Part shown: one piece after another, positions 17,359 to 26,641 of the stretch
Numbering within the stretch: the first letter of the stretch is position 1
Layout: the number at the start of each line of letters is the position of its first letter
Source of the DNA: Bradyrhizobium retamae
GTDB lineage: Bacteria; Pseudomonadota; Alphaproteobacteria; Rhizobiales; Xanthobacteraceae
Reading direction: 5' to 3'
Length of the DNA: 64,000 nt
Assembly (NCBI RefSeq): GCF_001440415.1
Contig: NZ_LLYA01000203.1
Span: forward strand, 1-64,000
Notes under the pieces: model-generated
What the model was told of the DNA's origin: nothing
Seen by the model: only the letters and a program-made list of their open reading frames with translations
Database searches by the model: none
Translations under genes and position numbers: made by a program

Positions 17359-17510
17359 GTCGTACACTCCCGATTGCCGTCGATCATGACGCCGACCGCG
17401 ATGCCATCTGGCGATGTCTCCTGCAAATCCACAAGCGTTGTGCGCACGCCGGTCTTCGCGATGCATTTGTCGGCGGTTGAGGCCACCCCTTGGGCAGCTT
17501 CCCGTCATCG
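17355..17510 (-). pseudogene. C-terminal remnant of an unidentified gene
   Basis: A minus-strand frame reads VASTADKCIAKTGVRTTLVD then LQETSPDGIAVGVMIDGNRE and stops inside the start of the SDR gene with an ATGA overlap. The overlap implies it was the upstream cistron of the SDR operon. No N-terminal part remains upstream. I do not recognise the family. Confidence 0.4.
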
Positions 17511-17737
17511 CGTCCGCCAACGTTGCCTTTTCTTCATGAAAATTGCCTTCGCCTTATGTCGACTTCGGCGAGCGGGTTAAGTACTGCGATCATACGAGGG
17601 TTGCGACAAAGTGGCTGCTTCCAAAATGTCATGCTGTCATCGCAATTGGGAAGTTGTTCTGTTGCCCCGACAACGTCAGCTTGCTAACGCGCGACGAGGG
17701 TCTGGTCGCGGGGGGCACTGGTGACGGAGCTAGGGTC

Positions 17738-18433
17738 ATGCGACTGAAATTGCTTTTCGCGGCGCTGCTACTTTCGGCGTCCGCTGTCACGCCGGTTGCG
17801 GCGCAAGACAAGACGCTTAAGATCGTCCTGGACACCGAGCTGCAGGTGCTGGATCCGATTGCCACCACCTCCTACGTAACCAGAACATTCGCCTACATGG
17901 TATTCGACACGCTGGTGTCGATGGACAGCAAGGGCGAGTATCGTCCTCAAATGCTGGAGTCGTGGGAAGTGAGCCCCGACAAGATGTCGTACACATTCAG
18001 GCTTCGACCGGGCCTGAAGTGGCACGACGGCACGGACGTGACGGCAGAAGACTGCGTCGCATCGCTCAAGCGCTGGGGGGCCCGTGACGGGCTGGGGCGG
18101 CAGATGTTCGCTGCCACCAAGGAAATCAAGGCCGTCGATGCTTCCACCTTCACCCTGGTGCTCAGCAAGCCATTCGGATTGGTGATCGACTCTATCGGTA
18201 AGCCGAGCAGCAACGTTCCTGTCATGATGCCTGCGCGGTTGGCCGCTACCGATCCGACCAAGCCGATTCCGGAAGTGATCGGCTCCGGTCCCTTCACGTT
18301 CGATTCCAAGAGCTGGCGACCGGGCAATATCGCCGTCTTCCTCAAGTTCAAGGACTACAAGTCCCGCCCGGAGCCCTCCGACGGGCTCGCCGGCGGCAGA
18401 CTTTGCTGCCGGTCACCTCAGCCGATCGCTTGA
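17738..18433 (+). pseudogene. family 5 (oligopeptide/dipeptide type) binding protein, truncated
   Basis: The product begins with a signal peptide (MRLKLLFAALLLSASAVTPV) and then gives the start of an SBP_bac_5 domain: YMVFDTLVSMDSKGEYRPQM, LESWEVSPDKMSYTFRLRPG, LKWHDGTDVTAEDCVASLKRW and GSGPFTFDSKSWRPG. Homology stops at RPEPSDGLAGGR and the frame closes after 231 residues, whereas the family is about 500-530 residues. No permease or ATPase genes are near. It is a 5' piece, cut off just before the response regulator gene. Confidence 0.8.
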
Positions 18434-18440
18434 AGGTTCG

Positions 18441-19100
18441 GTGCCGGCATACGGGAACGACGCCGTGAAGTGCATCGTGATTGCGGATGATCATGAAGTC
18501 GTGCGTTCCGGGCTTCGCGCGATCGTTGAAGCGCGCTCCAACTGGATCGTAACCGGGGAAGCGACCAATGGCGAGCAGGCCGTCGCGTTGACCCTGGAAA
18601 CCCGGCCGGACATTGTGATTGCCGACTACTCCATGCCTATCATGAACGGATTGGAGGTGAGTCGCCGCCTCAGGGCGCTCCATCTGCGCACTGAAGTGTT
18701 GATCCTGACGATGCACGAAAGCGAGGAACTGCTGACGGAAGCCATTCTGGCGGGCGTCCGTGGCTTCCTGTTCAAGTCGGATGCCCGGAAGCATCTTATT
18801 TCTGCGATCGAAGCCTTGCTCGACGGCAGGCCCTACTTCACCAGCGTCCTGCTGGAGAAGCTGCTCCACGACTACCAGGTCAACAAGCAGAATAAATCGG
18901 ACATGCTGCTGACGTCGCGCGAGCAGAGCGTGGTTCAGTTGATTGCGGAAGGGCACACCAACAGGTCCATCAGCGCAATACTGAAGCTGAGTGTGAAGAC
19001 CGTCGAAACCCATCGTGCTTCGGCAATGCGCAAGCTCGGCATGTCGTCGACGGCCGAGTTAGTCCGCTATGCCATCCGTAAGAAATTGGTTGCGCCCTGA
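18441..19100 (+). CDS. NarL/FixJ-type response regulator (LuxR HTH)
   Basis: A 219-residue two-domain regulator. The receiver domain has acidic residues in IADDHE and the phospho-acceptor Asp62 in IADYSMP, with the conserved Lys in FLFKSD. The C-terminal LuxR helix-turn-helix is LTSREQSVVQLIAEGHTNRS through LSVKTVETHRASAMRKLG. The start is GTG at 18441 with gaagg upstream; a second GTG at 18465 is possible. No histidine kinase gene is nearby, so it is an orphan. It begins eight bases after the end of a truncated binding-protein gene, so its promoter arrangement has probably been rearranged. Confidence 0.9.
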   Translation: MPAYGNDAVKCIVIADDHEVVRSGLRAIVEARSNWIVTGEATNGEQAVALTLETRPDIVIADYSMPIMNGLEVSRRLRALHLRTEVLILTMHESEELLTEAILAGVRGFLFKSDARKHLISAIEALLDGRPYFTSVLLEKLLHDYQVNKQNKSDMLLTSREQSVVQLIAEGHTNRSISAILKLSVKTVETHRASAMRKLGMSSTAELVRYAIRKKLVAP

Positions 19101-19181
19101 GATACTCCTCAAGGATTTCCACTATCTTGATCCGGATAGACGGTGTGAAGATCCATAATCTGCTCAAGATGGAGATTTGTC

Positions 19182-20267
19182 ATGCTCTACGTCGACATTC
19201 CGACTCCCGTCGATCTGAAATCACTGATCTCCCATCGCGATGACATCTGCCTGTCGATCTATCTGCGAACCTCGCCACTGACGCAGGAGACCGCAGGAGA
19301 TCGGATCGAGCTGAAGAATCTGGCAAAGCAGGGCATCCATCAGCTCGAAGCGGCGGGCACCGACAAGCGCCGCGTTGCTGCATTGGCCGAACATCTGGAC
19401 GATCTTATCGACGATGACGAGTTCTGGCGATTCCAGGCGCGCAGCCTCGCTGTGTTAGCCACGCCCGACAACATCCGGACTTTTCGTCTACCAAACACGC
19501 TGGAGCCCGTTGTTGAGGTGTCCGATCGCTTCTTTTTGAAGCCGCTGCTGCGCGCTGTCACGTTTCCCCACACCTGTTATGTGCTGGCGCTGTCGGAAGC
19601 AGTGGTCCGCGTGATCGAGGTCCCCGCTGATTTGCCTGCGACACTTGTCAAGGTCGAGGGCATGCCGAAGCCTGCTGCCAGCGCAGTGGGCCGCTCGACC
19701 CTGAACGATCGATCACCGAGCGGTCGCATCCAAGGCGCCGAAGGCCAGAAGGTGAGGTTGCGCCAGTTCGCACGGCAGGTGGACAGTTCACTGCGCGCAC
19801 TGCTTGCCGGCATCGATATCCCGCTGGTGCTGGCCGCGCTTCAGCCTCTCGCATCGATCTATCGATCTGTGAATACCTATGCGCATCTGGCACCGATAGG
19901 GATCGACGGCAGCCCTGATGCGCTCACCGACGCTGAACTTGCGGCGCGGGCCCGCTCAGTGCTTGACGATCTTTATCGTGACGAGATCGCGGCCTTCGCC
20001 AGCCGCTTCGAGGCCCGCGAGAACCAAGGGCGCGCGACCACCGATATCGCCCAGGCGGCTCGCGCAGCCACCTATGGAGCGGTTGAAACTCTGCTGGTTG
20101 ACATTGATGAGGTCGTTCCCGGAAAGGTGTCCGAGGTAGATGGCAGCACGACGTTTGCTGACAGGCCGAGCGCGGGCAGCTATGGCGTGGTCGACGAAAT
20201 CGCGCGGCGGGTTATCCATGCAGGTGGCCGCGTTCTCGGTGTTCGCAATCGACATCCCCGGAGGTAA
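19182..20267 (+). CDS. baeRF-family protein (bacterial archaeo-eukaryotic release-factor-like)
   Basis: A 361-residue protein whose C-terminal third resembles the eRF1/Pelota domain 3 fold seen in bacterial baeRF proteins: AARAATYGAVETLLVDIDEV, then SYGVVDEIARRVIHAGGRVL and GVRNRHPRR. The middle part (FPHTCYVLALSEAVVRVIEV) fits the domain 2-like region. Family comparison predicts ribosome-associated roles such as rescue or stalling responses, but experimental knowledge is thin. A ggag ribosome-binding site precedes the ATG. It follows the orphan response regulator by 81 nt on the same strand and may be in its regulon. The exact baeRF subclass is a guess (baeRF11-like). Confidence 0.7.
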   Translation: MLYVDIPTPVDLKSLISHRDDICLSIYLRTSPLTQETAGDRIELKNLAKQGIHQLEAAGTDKRRVAALAEHLDDLIDDDEFWRFQARSLAVLATPDNIRTFRLPNTLEPVVEVSDRFFLKPLLRAVTFPHTCYVLALSEAVVRVIEVPADLPATLVKVEGMPKPAASAVGRSTLNDRSPSGRIQGAEGQKVRLRQFARQVDSSLRALLAGIDIPLVLAALQPLASIYRSVNTYAHLAPIGIDGSPDALTDAELAARARSVLDDLYRDEIAAFASRFEARENQGRATTDIAQAARAATYGAVETLLVDIDEVVPGKVSEVDGSTTFADRPSAGSYGVVDEIARRVIHAGGRVLGVRNRHPRR

Positions 20268-20660
20268 GTCACTCGCCGCTGTCTTGCGCTATCCCATATA
20301 GACCGCGTCAGTCGACGGCTCAGTAGCTCGCAAGCTTGAGCGCGCTCGAGATCTCGCCCAACATGGCCTTTTCACTATCACCTACCGCAAAGCCGCCGCC
20401 GCCGAGAAATCCACCCTCAGTCGAGGCTTCGACCGCCCTCTGGCCGATCTGACGCAGCCAATTCTCAGACGCGGCAGCGTCAGCGGGCGCTTTTGAAGAA
20501 ATTTGTCGGCCTTTTGATCTTTATCGCACCGGGCTTCTCGGCGGTCAGCGCTGCGGAGTGAGGCACCGAACGTGGCTCGGCAACGTTGATGGGGCATCGT
20601 TGGATAGCAGCGCTCAAGAGTCCGTCTCCGCGGCCGCTGGTGTTGGAACAGCGCCGCGGA
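20268..20660 (-). other. intergenic stretch with a possible gene remnant
   Basis: On the minus strand a frame reads DAAASENWLRQIGQRAVEAS then TEGGFLGGGGFAVGDSEKAM and LGEISSALKLASY, ending with a stop near 20322. A neighbouring frame upstream reads LTAEKPGAIKIKRPTNFFKS. This looks like the C-terminal end of a frameshifted protein, but I do not recognise the family. No other feature is visible here. Confidence 0.3.
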
Positions 20661-22301
20661 CTACGGCTTGGAGAGATGCCGCTTCAGCCGCGTGATCTGT
20701 TCCGGGGACCAGTCGCGAACTTCCGTCATCTCGATCCATGCGTCGATGTAGTGCGCCGGGGCGTAGACATGGCCGAAGCCGATCGGCGCGTCCGTCGCCA
20801 TGAACATGTCCAGAGCCAGTTGAAGAAGGGTTACGACCGGGTACCAGCGCAATTGCGGCGACACGTCCGGGCCGCGCGGCGCCAGCATCCAGTCCGGCTC
20901 GCGATAGAGGCTGCGATAGTCGAAAAAGGTCGCCGGGTCGCTCGCGTATTGCAGGTAAACGAACCGCATCGGCCCCCAGGTGGCACTCGGACCCGAGGCC
21001 GGGTCGGCAGCCTCTCCGTGCTGGTTCATGAACCGCACGAACGATCCGTCACGAAACCGGGGAAGCCAAGCCGGCGATCCGGGATTGCGACGGTCGGTGA
21101 GCCAGCGCCAGAGCTTGCTCGAGTAAGGCGGCCCGCTCCAGAGTGCGCCGGCGAACGGGTCGCCCATGACTTCGATCAGGTCGATCGATTGTTCGGAATT
21201 CGTGGCACCAAGACTGATCCCGTGCAGATAAAGCTTTGGCCGGCTGTCCTTGGGAAGCGTGATCCAGTATCCGTAGATCTCCTTGAAGAGGGCGCGTGCG
21301 ACATCGGCGCCATAGCCGGGCTCCACAAGCAGGTACAGCCAACTGGCGAGATAGGAATATTGCAGGGCAACGCTCGCGATGGCGCCGTCGTGCAGATATT
21401 CGACGCTGTCCATCGCAGCCGGGTCGACCCAGCCGGTGCCAGTCGGCGTCACCACGACAAGCATGGATCGCTCGAACCCGCCGACGCGCTTTAGTTCTTC
21501 CAGTGCAAGCTTGGCGCGCAGTTGCGGCGTGTCCGCCGATCGTAGTCCGACATAGACGCGAACAGGTTCGAGCGCTTCCCTACCCGAAAAGGTGCCTATG
21601 TCGTCACGGGTCGGCCCCGAGGAGATGAACTCCCGTCCCGCCCGTCCGAGTTTGTCCCAGGCGAGCAGGGAAGCCTTACTACCGGTCTTCAGAGGGTTCG
21701 TCGGCGGCTGAGTTACCGGTGCGATCAGCTTGTCGTATTCTCGGAAGGACGCGTCTGCGACACGCAGGGCGGCCCGGAAGAGAACTCCATCGATGACCAA
21801 CCAGAACAGCACCGCTGCCGCGATGACGCCGATGGCGTTGGACAGCCGCCTTGGCAGGAAGCGGTTGGCTCTTGTCGCCACGAAGCGGAGCGTCAGTCGG
21901 AACAGCCGCGCGAGCCCGATCAGGATTGCGAACACCGCCAGCGCAATGAGGCAGACCTCGACTGGATGCACCGTGTCGACCGGATCGAGTTCCATCAACT
22001 CACGGATAGAATTCTGCCATCCCGCCGCCTGCCGGAGGGAGACGACCGCAACGATCGCGCAGCCGGTCGCAGCGGCAAGTTTCGCGACGCGCAAGAAGCG
22101 GCCCTTGAGCCGCAGGAGCTCCATGTAGACCCAAAGCCAACCGCCGAACACGCCGATGCCGTATCCGGCCGCCAGAGAACATCCCGAGAGCATGCCCTGA
22201 GTCAAAAAATTCCGCGGCAACAGCGTCGGCGTCAGAGAGGCGGCAAAAAGGAGCGTTCCGAGGAGAAGGCCGCCGATAGAGAATGAATGCCATAGCCTCA
22301 T
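20661..22301 (-). CDS. alpha/beta-hydrolase family membrane protein (Abhydrolase_9 type)
   Basis: A 546-residue protein. The N-terminal 200 residues are a membrane domain with about five hydrophobic segments (GGLLLGTLLFAASLTPTLLP; GCSLAAGYGIGVFGGWLWVY; VCLIALAVFAILIGLARLF; AIGVIAAAVLFWLVIDGVLF). The rest is an alpha/beta-hydrolase domain with the likely nucleophile in LHGISLGATNS and a late segment IGFGHVYAPAHYIDAWIEMT. This pairing of domains is a defined family of uncharacterised hydrolases. A TTG at 22328 could extend it, but ATG at 22301 has a gagagg ribosome-binding site. It overlaps no neighbour, and the function is unknown. Confidence 0.85.
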   Translation of the reverse strand: MRLWHSFSIGGLLLGTLLFAASLTPTLLPRNFLTQGMLSGCSLAAGYGIGVFGGWLWVYMELLRLKGRFLRVAKLAAATGCAIVAVVSLRQAAGWQNSIRELMELDPVDTVHPVEVCLIALAVFAILIGLARLFRLTLRFVATRANRFLPRRLSNAIGVIAAAVLFWLVIDGVLFRAALRVADASFREYDKLIAPVTQPPTNPLKTGSKASLLAWDKLGRAGREFISSGPTRDDIGTFSGREALEPVRVYVGLRSADTPQLRAKLALEELKRVGGFERSMLVVVTPTGTGWVDPAAMDSVEYLHDGAIASVALQYSYLASWLYLLVEPGYGADVARALFKEIYGYWITLPKDSRPKLYLHGISLGATNSEQSIDLIEVMGDPFAGALWSGPPYSSKLWRWLTDRRNPGSPAWLPRFRDGSFVRFMNQHGEAADPASGPSATWGPMRFVYLQYASDPATFFDYRSLYREPDWMLAPRGPDVSPQLRWYPVVTLLQLALDMFMATDAPIGFGHVYAPAHYIDAWIEMTEVRDWSPEQITRLKRHLSKP

Positions 22302-22414
22302 ACGGCCGCACCTCTCAATTCCAGGCAAGTGTCAGCGTCGTCCGGCAGCTTGTTGCGAACGACCTGATGGCGCAAGCCGCGGGGACGAAGCGCACTGCAC
22401 TAGCCCAACGATCG

Positions 22415-23136
22415 GCTCCATCCAACCTTACGCTAAGATCGGCGTGCTCTACCAGAATGACGACTTCGGCAAGGATTATCTGAACGGCATCAAATCGGGG
22501 CTCGGCGACAAGGCCGCTAAAATGGTGGTCGCGGAGTTTTCCTACGAAGTGGCCGAGCCAACCGTCGATTCGCAAATCCTCAAGATCAAGGATGTTGGCG
22601 CGGACCTATTTTTTAGTGCCGCCACGCCGAAGCCTACGGCGCAAGCGATCAAGAAAATCGCTGAGGTCGGTTGGAAGCCAGTGCAGATCGTCAGTATGAA
22701 GGCTACATCGATTGGCAGTGCGATAAAGCCGGCTGGGCTCGAAGACGCTAAGGGCGTCATCAGCACCAATTACGGCAAGGAGCCCCTCGATCCGGAATGG
22801 AAAGACGATCCGGGTGTGAAGAAATACCTCGCGTTTATGGAAAAGTATTATCCGGAGGGAGACAAGTACTCGAACTTCAACACCTATGCCTACGGCGCGG
22901 CACAGCTTCTGGTTTATGTGCTGGAGCAGTGCGGCGACGACCTGACGCGCGAGAACGTCTTGAAGCAGGCGACCTCGATCAAGGATTACCAAGCTGACTT
23001 CTCGCTACCCGGGATCAAATTTAGCACCTCGCCTACAGACTATCGCCTCCGCAAGCAGTTCAGGATGATGCGGTTTAACGGCGAACGCTGGGAGATGTTC
23101 GGTCCAATCGTGGAAGATGCAGGGCCTGCGGGTTAG
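22415..23136 (+). pseudogene. branched-chain amino acid type binding protein, N-terminus missing
   Basis: From about 22415 the frame reads KIGVLYQNDDFGKDYLNGIK, then AATPKPTAQAIKKIAEVGWK, NTYAYGAAQLLVYVLEQCGD and a normal family C terminus (MMRFNGERWEMFGPIVED). The signal peptide and first lobe, about 150 residues, are absent, and no start with a ribosome-binding site precedes it. It is therefore a 5'-truncated relic, although its remaining sequence is undamaged, so the truncation may be recent. A strong terminator follows at 23158-23186. Confidence 0.82.
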
Positions 23137-23157
23137 CTGCTGAACTTTGCGGTCCAA

Positions 23158-23186
23158 TCGGCGGCCTGTGGGCCGCCGATTTTTTT
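23158..23186 (+). terminator. intrinsic terminator after the truncated binding-protein gene
   Basis: A 9-bp perfect GC-rich stem (TCGGCGGCC / GGCCGCCGA) with loop TGTG is followed by seven T. It is 21 nt after the stop of the truncated binding protein. Confidence 0.85.
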
Positions 23187-23239
23187 AGAGGCGTCTACGT
23201 CGGGATCTCCCCAAAGGTCTTGCCGACCTGCAGCACCGC

Positions 23240-23425
23240 CAAGAGCGCGAAAGCACTTATTCGCGATGAACCGACGAGTGGCCTCGACCTGAGCGCGTCG
23301 CACGAGTTCACCGTTTTTGCTACGAGCGGTGCCGCCGTGCTGATGGCGACCCACGATCTCTTTTACGCCAAGCAAGTCGCAAGTCGGATCGGCATCGTCC
23401 GTCACGGCAGGCTCGTACCTGCGCG
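23240..23425 (+). pseudogene. ABC transporter ATPase fragment
   Basis: The plus-strand frame contains the Walker B and D-loop region ALIRDEPTSGLDLSASHEF followed by the H-loop region AAVLMATHDLFYAKQVASRI and GIVRHGRLV. Walker A and the signature motif are missing, and homology stops at both ends. The pattern is closest to ATPases of ABC-2 type exporters. The following stretch, 23426-23988, holds nothing that I can support. Confidence 0.72.
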
Positions 23426-23988
23426 GCAGCGCCCGCAATACCAGTCGGCGGCCCAGGCGTTGTCGAGCCTGACGTCATACTGCCCACATTTGTGCATCAT
23501 CGAAGTGGAAGTCGCGTCGGCCGGTGCCCATTTTGCTACGGGCACAACGTGTTGCAATATTAGATTGGAGAAGTCATCTGTCGTTTACTGGTCACCACTT
23601 GGCGGACCCCGCAACGATGCTCAAATCGCTTATTACCCTTTTGGTACGACAAGGCCGCCAATTCTACGATAGCGGCGCTGCCCGATCGATCGCCGCACAA
23701 ACGGTGGTTCTCGGCAGACCATCCAGACGCCACGTCTTGAGTTGGGCTTCCCCTTCGATAGCGCTAGCGTCATAAACACTGCCTACGCTCCGTACGCGAG
23801 TGGCGAGGAAGAACGTTGAGAGCTCGACCACTTCAAACGCGGCCGGCGACATTGTCGAGATCAGGCGCGCACTCGTCGAGCTCCGCCAAAATCGATCCGC
23901 TTCCAGCACGAGATGCACAAGCGTCCTATCACACGAGCTTGTCACGGATCGAACTGGGCAACATTAAGCACGCCTAACGATAGGTGAA

Positions 23989-25359
23989 TCAGGGCCGCGC
24001 GCCTCCCTTAATCGGCATCACCTTCTTGGGATCGAGCCAGTGGTCGATCCGGTCAGCCCAATGTTGCATCAGCTTCGTGCGCGAGCCGATCAGCGCGAGC
24101 GGTCCGTGCTTCTTGTAGAGCCCTTCCACAGTAGAATTATCGAGATGCGCGAGCTGCAGCTCGACGACATCGCCATCCCATGCCTTGGCGTCCTTGATCT
24201 CTTCGTGGTGAGACAGGGTCGAGAAGGTCGTCCGGAATCCGTGGGCACAATGATCAGTCTTGGTGTCAATTCCAAGCAGCCGCAAGCGCTTGTTCAGCGT
24301 ATTGTTTGAAAGTGGAGCGTCCTTCGAGCAGGAAAACACGTGCCGGCGATGGCCAGTCAGCTTCTGAACGCTGCGCAGGATTGCGAGTGCTTGCCGTGAC
24401 AAAGGCACGACATGGTCCCAACCGGTCTTCATCTTGGCGGCTGGAGTAGTCCAGCGTTCGGCATCCCAATCGACCTCGCTCCACTCCATTTCATTGACCA
24501 TGCCGGGGCGAGGAATAGTTAGCGCATCGAAGCGCAAGGCAAGGCCAACAACGTCACCAAACCTCGCTCTCGTCCAGGGGGCACTGATGAGCTTGAAGAC
24601 GCGCGTCACGTCACGTGGTTCGGTGACGCCCGGACGCGGCGTCGAAATGTTGGCAATCATCTGCCCATTCAGGTTGCGGAAGGGATTGTAGCCATCGCCT
24701 TCGACATCGGCATAGTTGCAGATTTGCTCACCGATGCTGCGCACGCGGTCGCGCGTTTCCAGCTTTCCCTCGGCTTCGTATGAGCGCATGAAAGCGAGTA
24801 CGTCCGGACGCTTGATGTCCTGCCTGCACAGCTTGCCGAAGCGATCCTTGACATAGCCAACGCGGAGCTCAAGCACTTCGATGGTCTTGGGGTCGCGCAC
24901 CGCGACGATCCTGCCGCGTTTGACTTTCTCCACCTTCTTCTTCGCAAGCCACTCATCGGCCCATTGCTCGAAAGGCCGAGCGGCAGCCTGCCTGTGCTTG
25001 TCAAGTTGCTTCTCGGTGCTCGGGTCTTTGCCCTCCTTGAGCAAGTCCTTGGCCTTGTCGCGCTCGCGCCGGGCGTCGGCGAGCGAGAAGGTGCCGTCCT
25101 TGCCGTTGCCGTAAGGGCCGATTGAGTAGGTTTTCTGACGGCTGTGGAACCGGTAGCCCATCCGCCAGAGCTTGGAGGCAGCGTTGCCAGGCTTGTTCTT
25201 GTCCGGCGTGATGAAGAGATAGAGACCGAGGCCGGTCACGTCGGAAATCTTGGCGGGGCTCCACGTGCCATTGTCGAATTTCGGTCGGGCGGCGCGGCAG
25301 TCGACGTCGGTTCTGATCTGCTTGGGGTTGGCGCACGCGCCGTCGTTCTTGCGGGCCAT
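23989..25359 (-). CDS. tyrosine-type site-specific integrase (phage/island type, DUF4102 N-terminus)
   Basis: A 456-residue integrase. The N-terminal arm-binding domain (LGLYLFITPDKNKPGNAASK; YSIGPYGNGKDGTFSLADAR) is followed by a SAM-like core-binding domain (FEQWADEWLAKKKVEKVKRG) and a catalytic domain with the His-x-x-Arg motif HGFRTTF, a later VVELQLAHLDNSTVEGLY segment and the probable nucleophile Tyr there. Such enzymes recombine an island att site with a tRNA gene. It is encoded on the minus strand, about 210 nt from the 3' end of tRNA-Leu. The upstream in-frame extension to 25479 has no homology, and ATG at 25359 begins the family sequence. Confidence 0.9.
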   Translation of the reverse strand: MARKNDGACANPKQIRTDVDCRAARPKFDNGTWSPAKISDVTGLGLYLFITPDKNKPGNAASKLWRMGYRFHSRQKTYSIGPYGNGKDGTFSLADARRERDKAKDLLKEGKDPSTEKQLDKHRQAAARPFEQWADEWLAKKKVEKVKRGRIVAVRDPKTIEVLELRVGYVKDRFGKLCRQDIKRPDVLAFMRSYEAEGKLETRDRVRSIGEQICNYADVEGDGYNPFRNLNGQMIANISTPRPGVTEPRDVTRVFKLISAPWTRARFGDVVGLALRFDALTIPRPGMVNEMEWSEVDWDAERWTTPAAKMKTGWDHVVPLSRQALAILRSVQKLTGHRRHVFSCSKDAPLSNNTLNKRLRLLGIDTKTDHCAHGFRTTFSTLSHHEEIKDAKAWDGDVVELQLAHLDNSTVEGLYKKHGPLALIGSRTKLMQHWADRIDHWLDPKKVMPIKGGARP

Positions 25360-25569
25360 CTGCTCAATTCCTTCGTTCGGAATAGCGAAAGTCACCGTGA
25401 ACGTTTGTTCTCCCGATACCAACACGATACCAACAAATCGGACGGCTGGGATCGGATGAGAACAAACGGTGACGAACACCGATGTACGCGGAAAGGCCTA
25501 TTTTTCAAGGGTTTCCGTACAGTGCGCGAACGGTTGCGGACGCTTTAGAACGGGCTTGAACAGCCTAGT

Positions 25570-25654
25570 TGGTGCCCCTGGCCGGAATCGAACCAGCACT
25601 CCTTGCGGAACTCGATTTTGAGTCGAGCGCGTCTACCAGTTCCGCCACAGGGGC
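25570..25654 (-). tRNA. tRNA-Leu (anticodon CAA)
   Basis: Minus strand, 85 nt including a genome-encoded CCA end. The acceptor arm pairs GCCCCTG with CAGGGGC. The anticodon stem CTCGA/TCGAG holds the loop CTCAAAA, giving anticodon CAA. A variable arm of class II type and the TTCGATTC T-loop are present. The 3' end faces the integrase gene, so it is the likely attachment site of the island to the left. Confidence 0.93.
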
Positions 25655-25807
25655 CTTCGGACGCGAGGCTGGGATGCCGGTGCGGCGAAGCCGGCGGAAT
25701 ATAGCGGGCGGCGCTTCCGGGTCAACCCGCGTGGAAGTGATTGTGGGTGTCTCGACACCTGGGCGGTGGCGGGATAGGAGGCTGAAGCCTATTTTGAGCA
25801 TGGACCC

Positions 25808-26368
25808 ATGCTCCGGAGAACATCCGTGACGTCAGATGCCCTCCATTCGTCGCACGCTCGCCATCCCGCGGATCCGGTCGTCGTCGCGGCGCTGGCGATC
25901 GCGGTCGTCGCCGCGGCGACGCTGGCAGGCGCCTGGTTCTTCCAGCTCGTGCTGGATATCCGCCCCTGTCCGCTCTGCCTCGAACAGCGCTACGCTTATT
26001 ATCTGGCGGTCCCGCTCGGGCTTTTGGTTGCCTTTGCCGCCTCGCGCGGGGCGCCGCGGCCGGTAGCGCTGGCCGGGTTTGCGGTGCTGCTGCTCGCGGC
26101 GCTCGCCAATGCCTGGCTCGGTGGTTACCACGCCGGCGTCGAATGGCAATTCTGGCAGGGACCGACCGATTGCTCCGGCCCGCTGGCCGATCTCGGCAGC
26201 GCCGGCACGCTGCTGCAGCGTCTCGACACGGTGAAGGTGATCCGCTGCGACGAGGTGCAGTGGCGCTTCCTCGGGCTCTCGCTTGCCGGCTACAATGTGC
26301 TGATCTCGCTGGTGATGGCGACGATCGCCATGTTGGGCATCGTGTCGGCCAAGCGGGCAGCCGCGTAG
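25808..26368 (+). CDS. dsbB: disulfide bond formation protein B
   Basis: An inner-membrane protein of 186 residues that passes electrons from DsbA to quinone. It has four hydrophobic segments (VVVAALAIAVVAAATLAGAW; YYLAVPLGLLVAFAA; LAGFAVLLLAALANAWLGGY; VLISLVMATIAMLGIV). The first periplasmic Cys pair is in RPCPLCLEQR (C54, C57). The second loop carries Cys in PTDCSGP and IRCDEV. A GTG at 25826 could be the start instead of ATG at 25808. It is the first gene to the right of the island boundary and appears to be single. Confidence 0.88.
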   Translation: MLRRTSVTSDALHSSHARHPADPVVVAALAIAVVAAATLAGAWFFQLVLDIRPCPLCLEQRYAYYLAVPLGLLVAFAASRGAPRPVALAGFAVLLLAALANAWLGGYHAGVEWQFWQGPTDCSGPLADLGSAGTLLQRLDTVKVIRCDEVQWRFLGLSLAGYNVLISLVMATIAMLGIVSAKRAAA

Positions 26369-26369
26369 C

Positions 26370-26465
26370 GCCATAGGGTGGGCAAAGGCGCGATAGCGCC
26401 GTGCCCACCATTCCAACGTTCGGTGCAAGTGATGGTGGGCACGCTTCCGCTTTGCCCGCCTACCA
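26370..26465. repeat. palindromic repeat elements
   Basis: GGTGGGCAAAGGCGCGATAG pairs with CGCCGTGCCCACC in the first element. A second element, ATGGTGGGCACGCTTCC ... TTTGCCCGCC, is a variant of the same palindrome. They lie just after dsbB and resemble the GGTGGGCA-type intergenic repeats common in Bradyrhizobium genomes, from memory and not checked. The space 26466-26641 holds no gene I can support. Confidence 0.55.
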
Positions 26466-26641
26466 ACCGCAAGCTGATTGCCTAGCCGCAAGCGCAATCT
26501 CGATGCGCTGCTGCGACAAGGTAACGCGACGGGGCAAATCACTTCTGATTTTCAGAAATCGTGTCAAGCCCAGGAAACAAAAAGAATCAAAAACATTCCG
26601 CTTTCGTTCTCACCCAAATCAGTCGCATAACTCCGCTTGTC

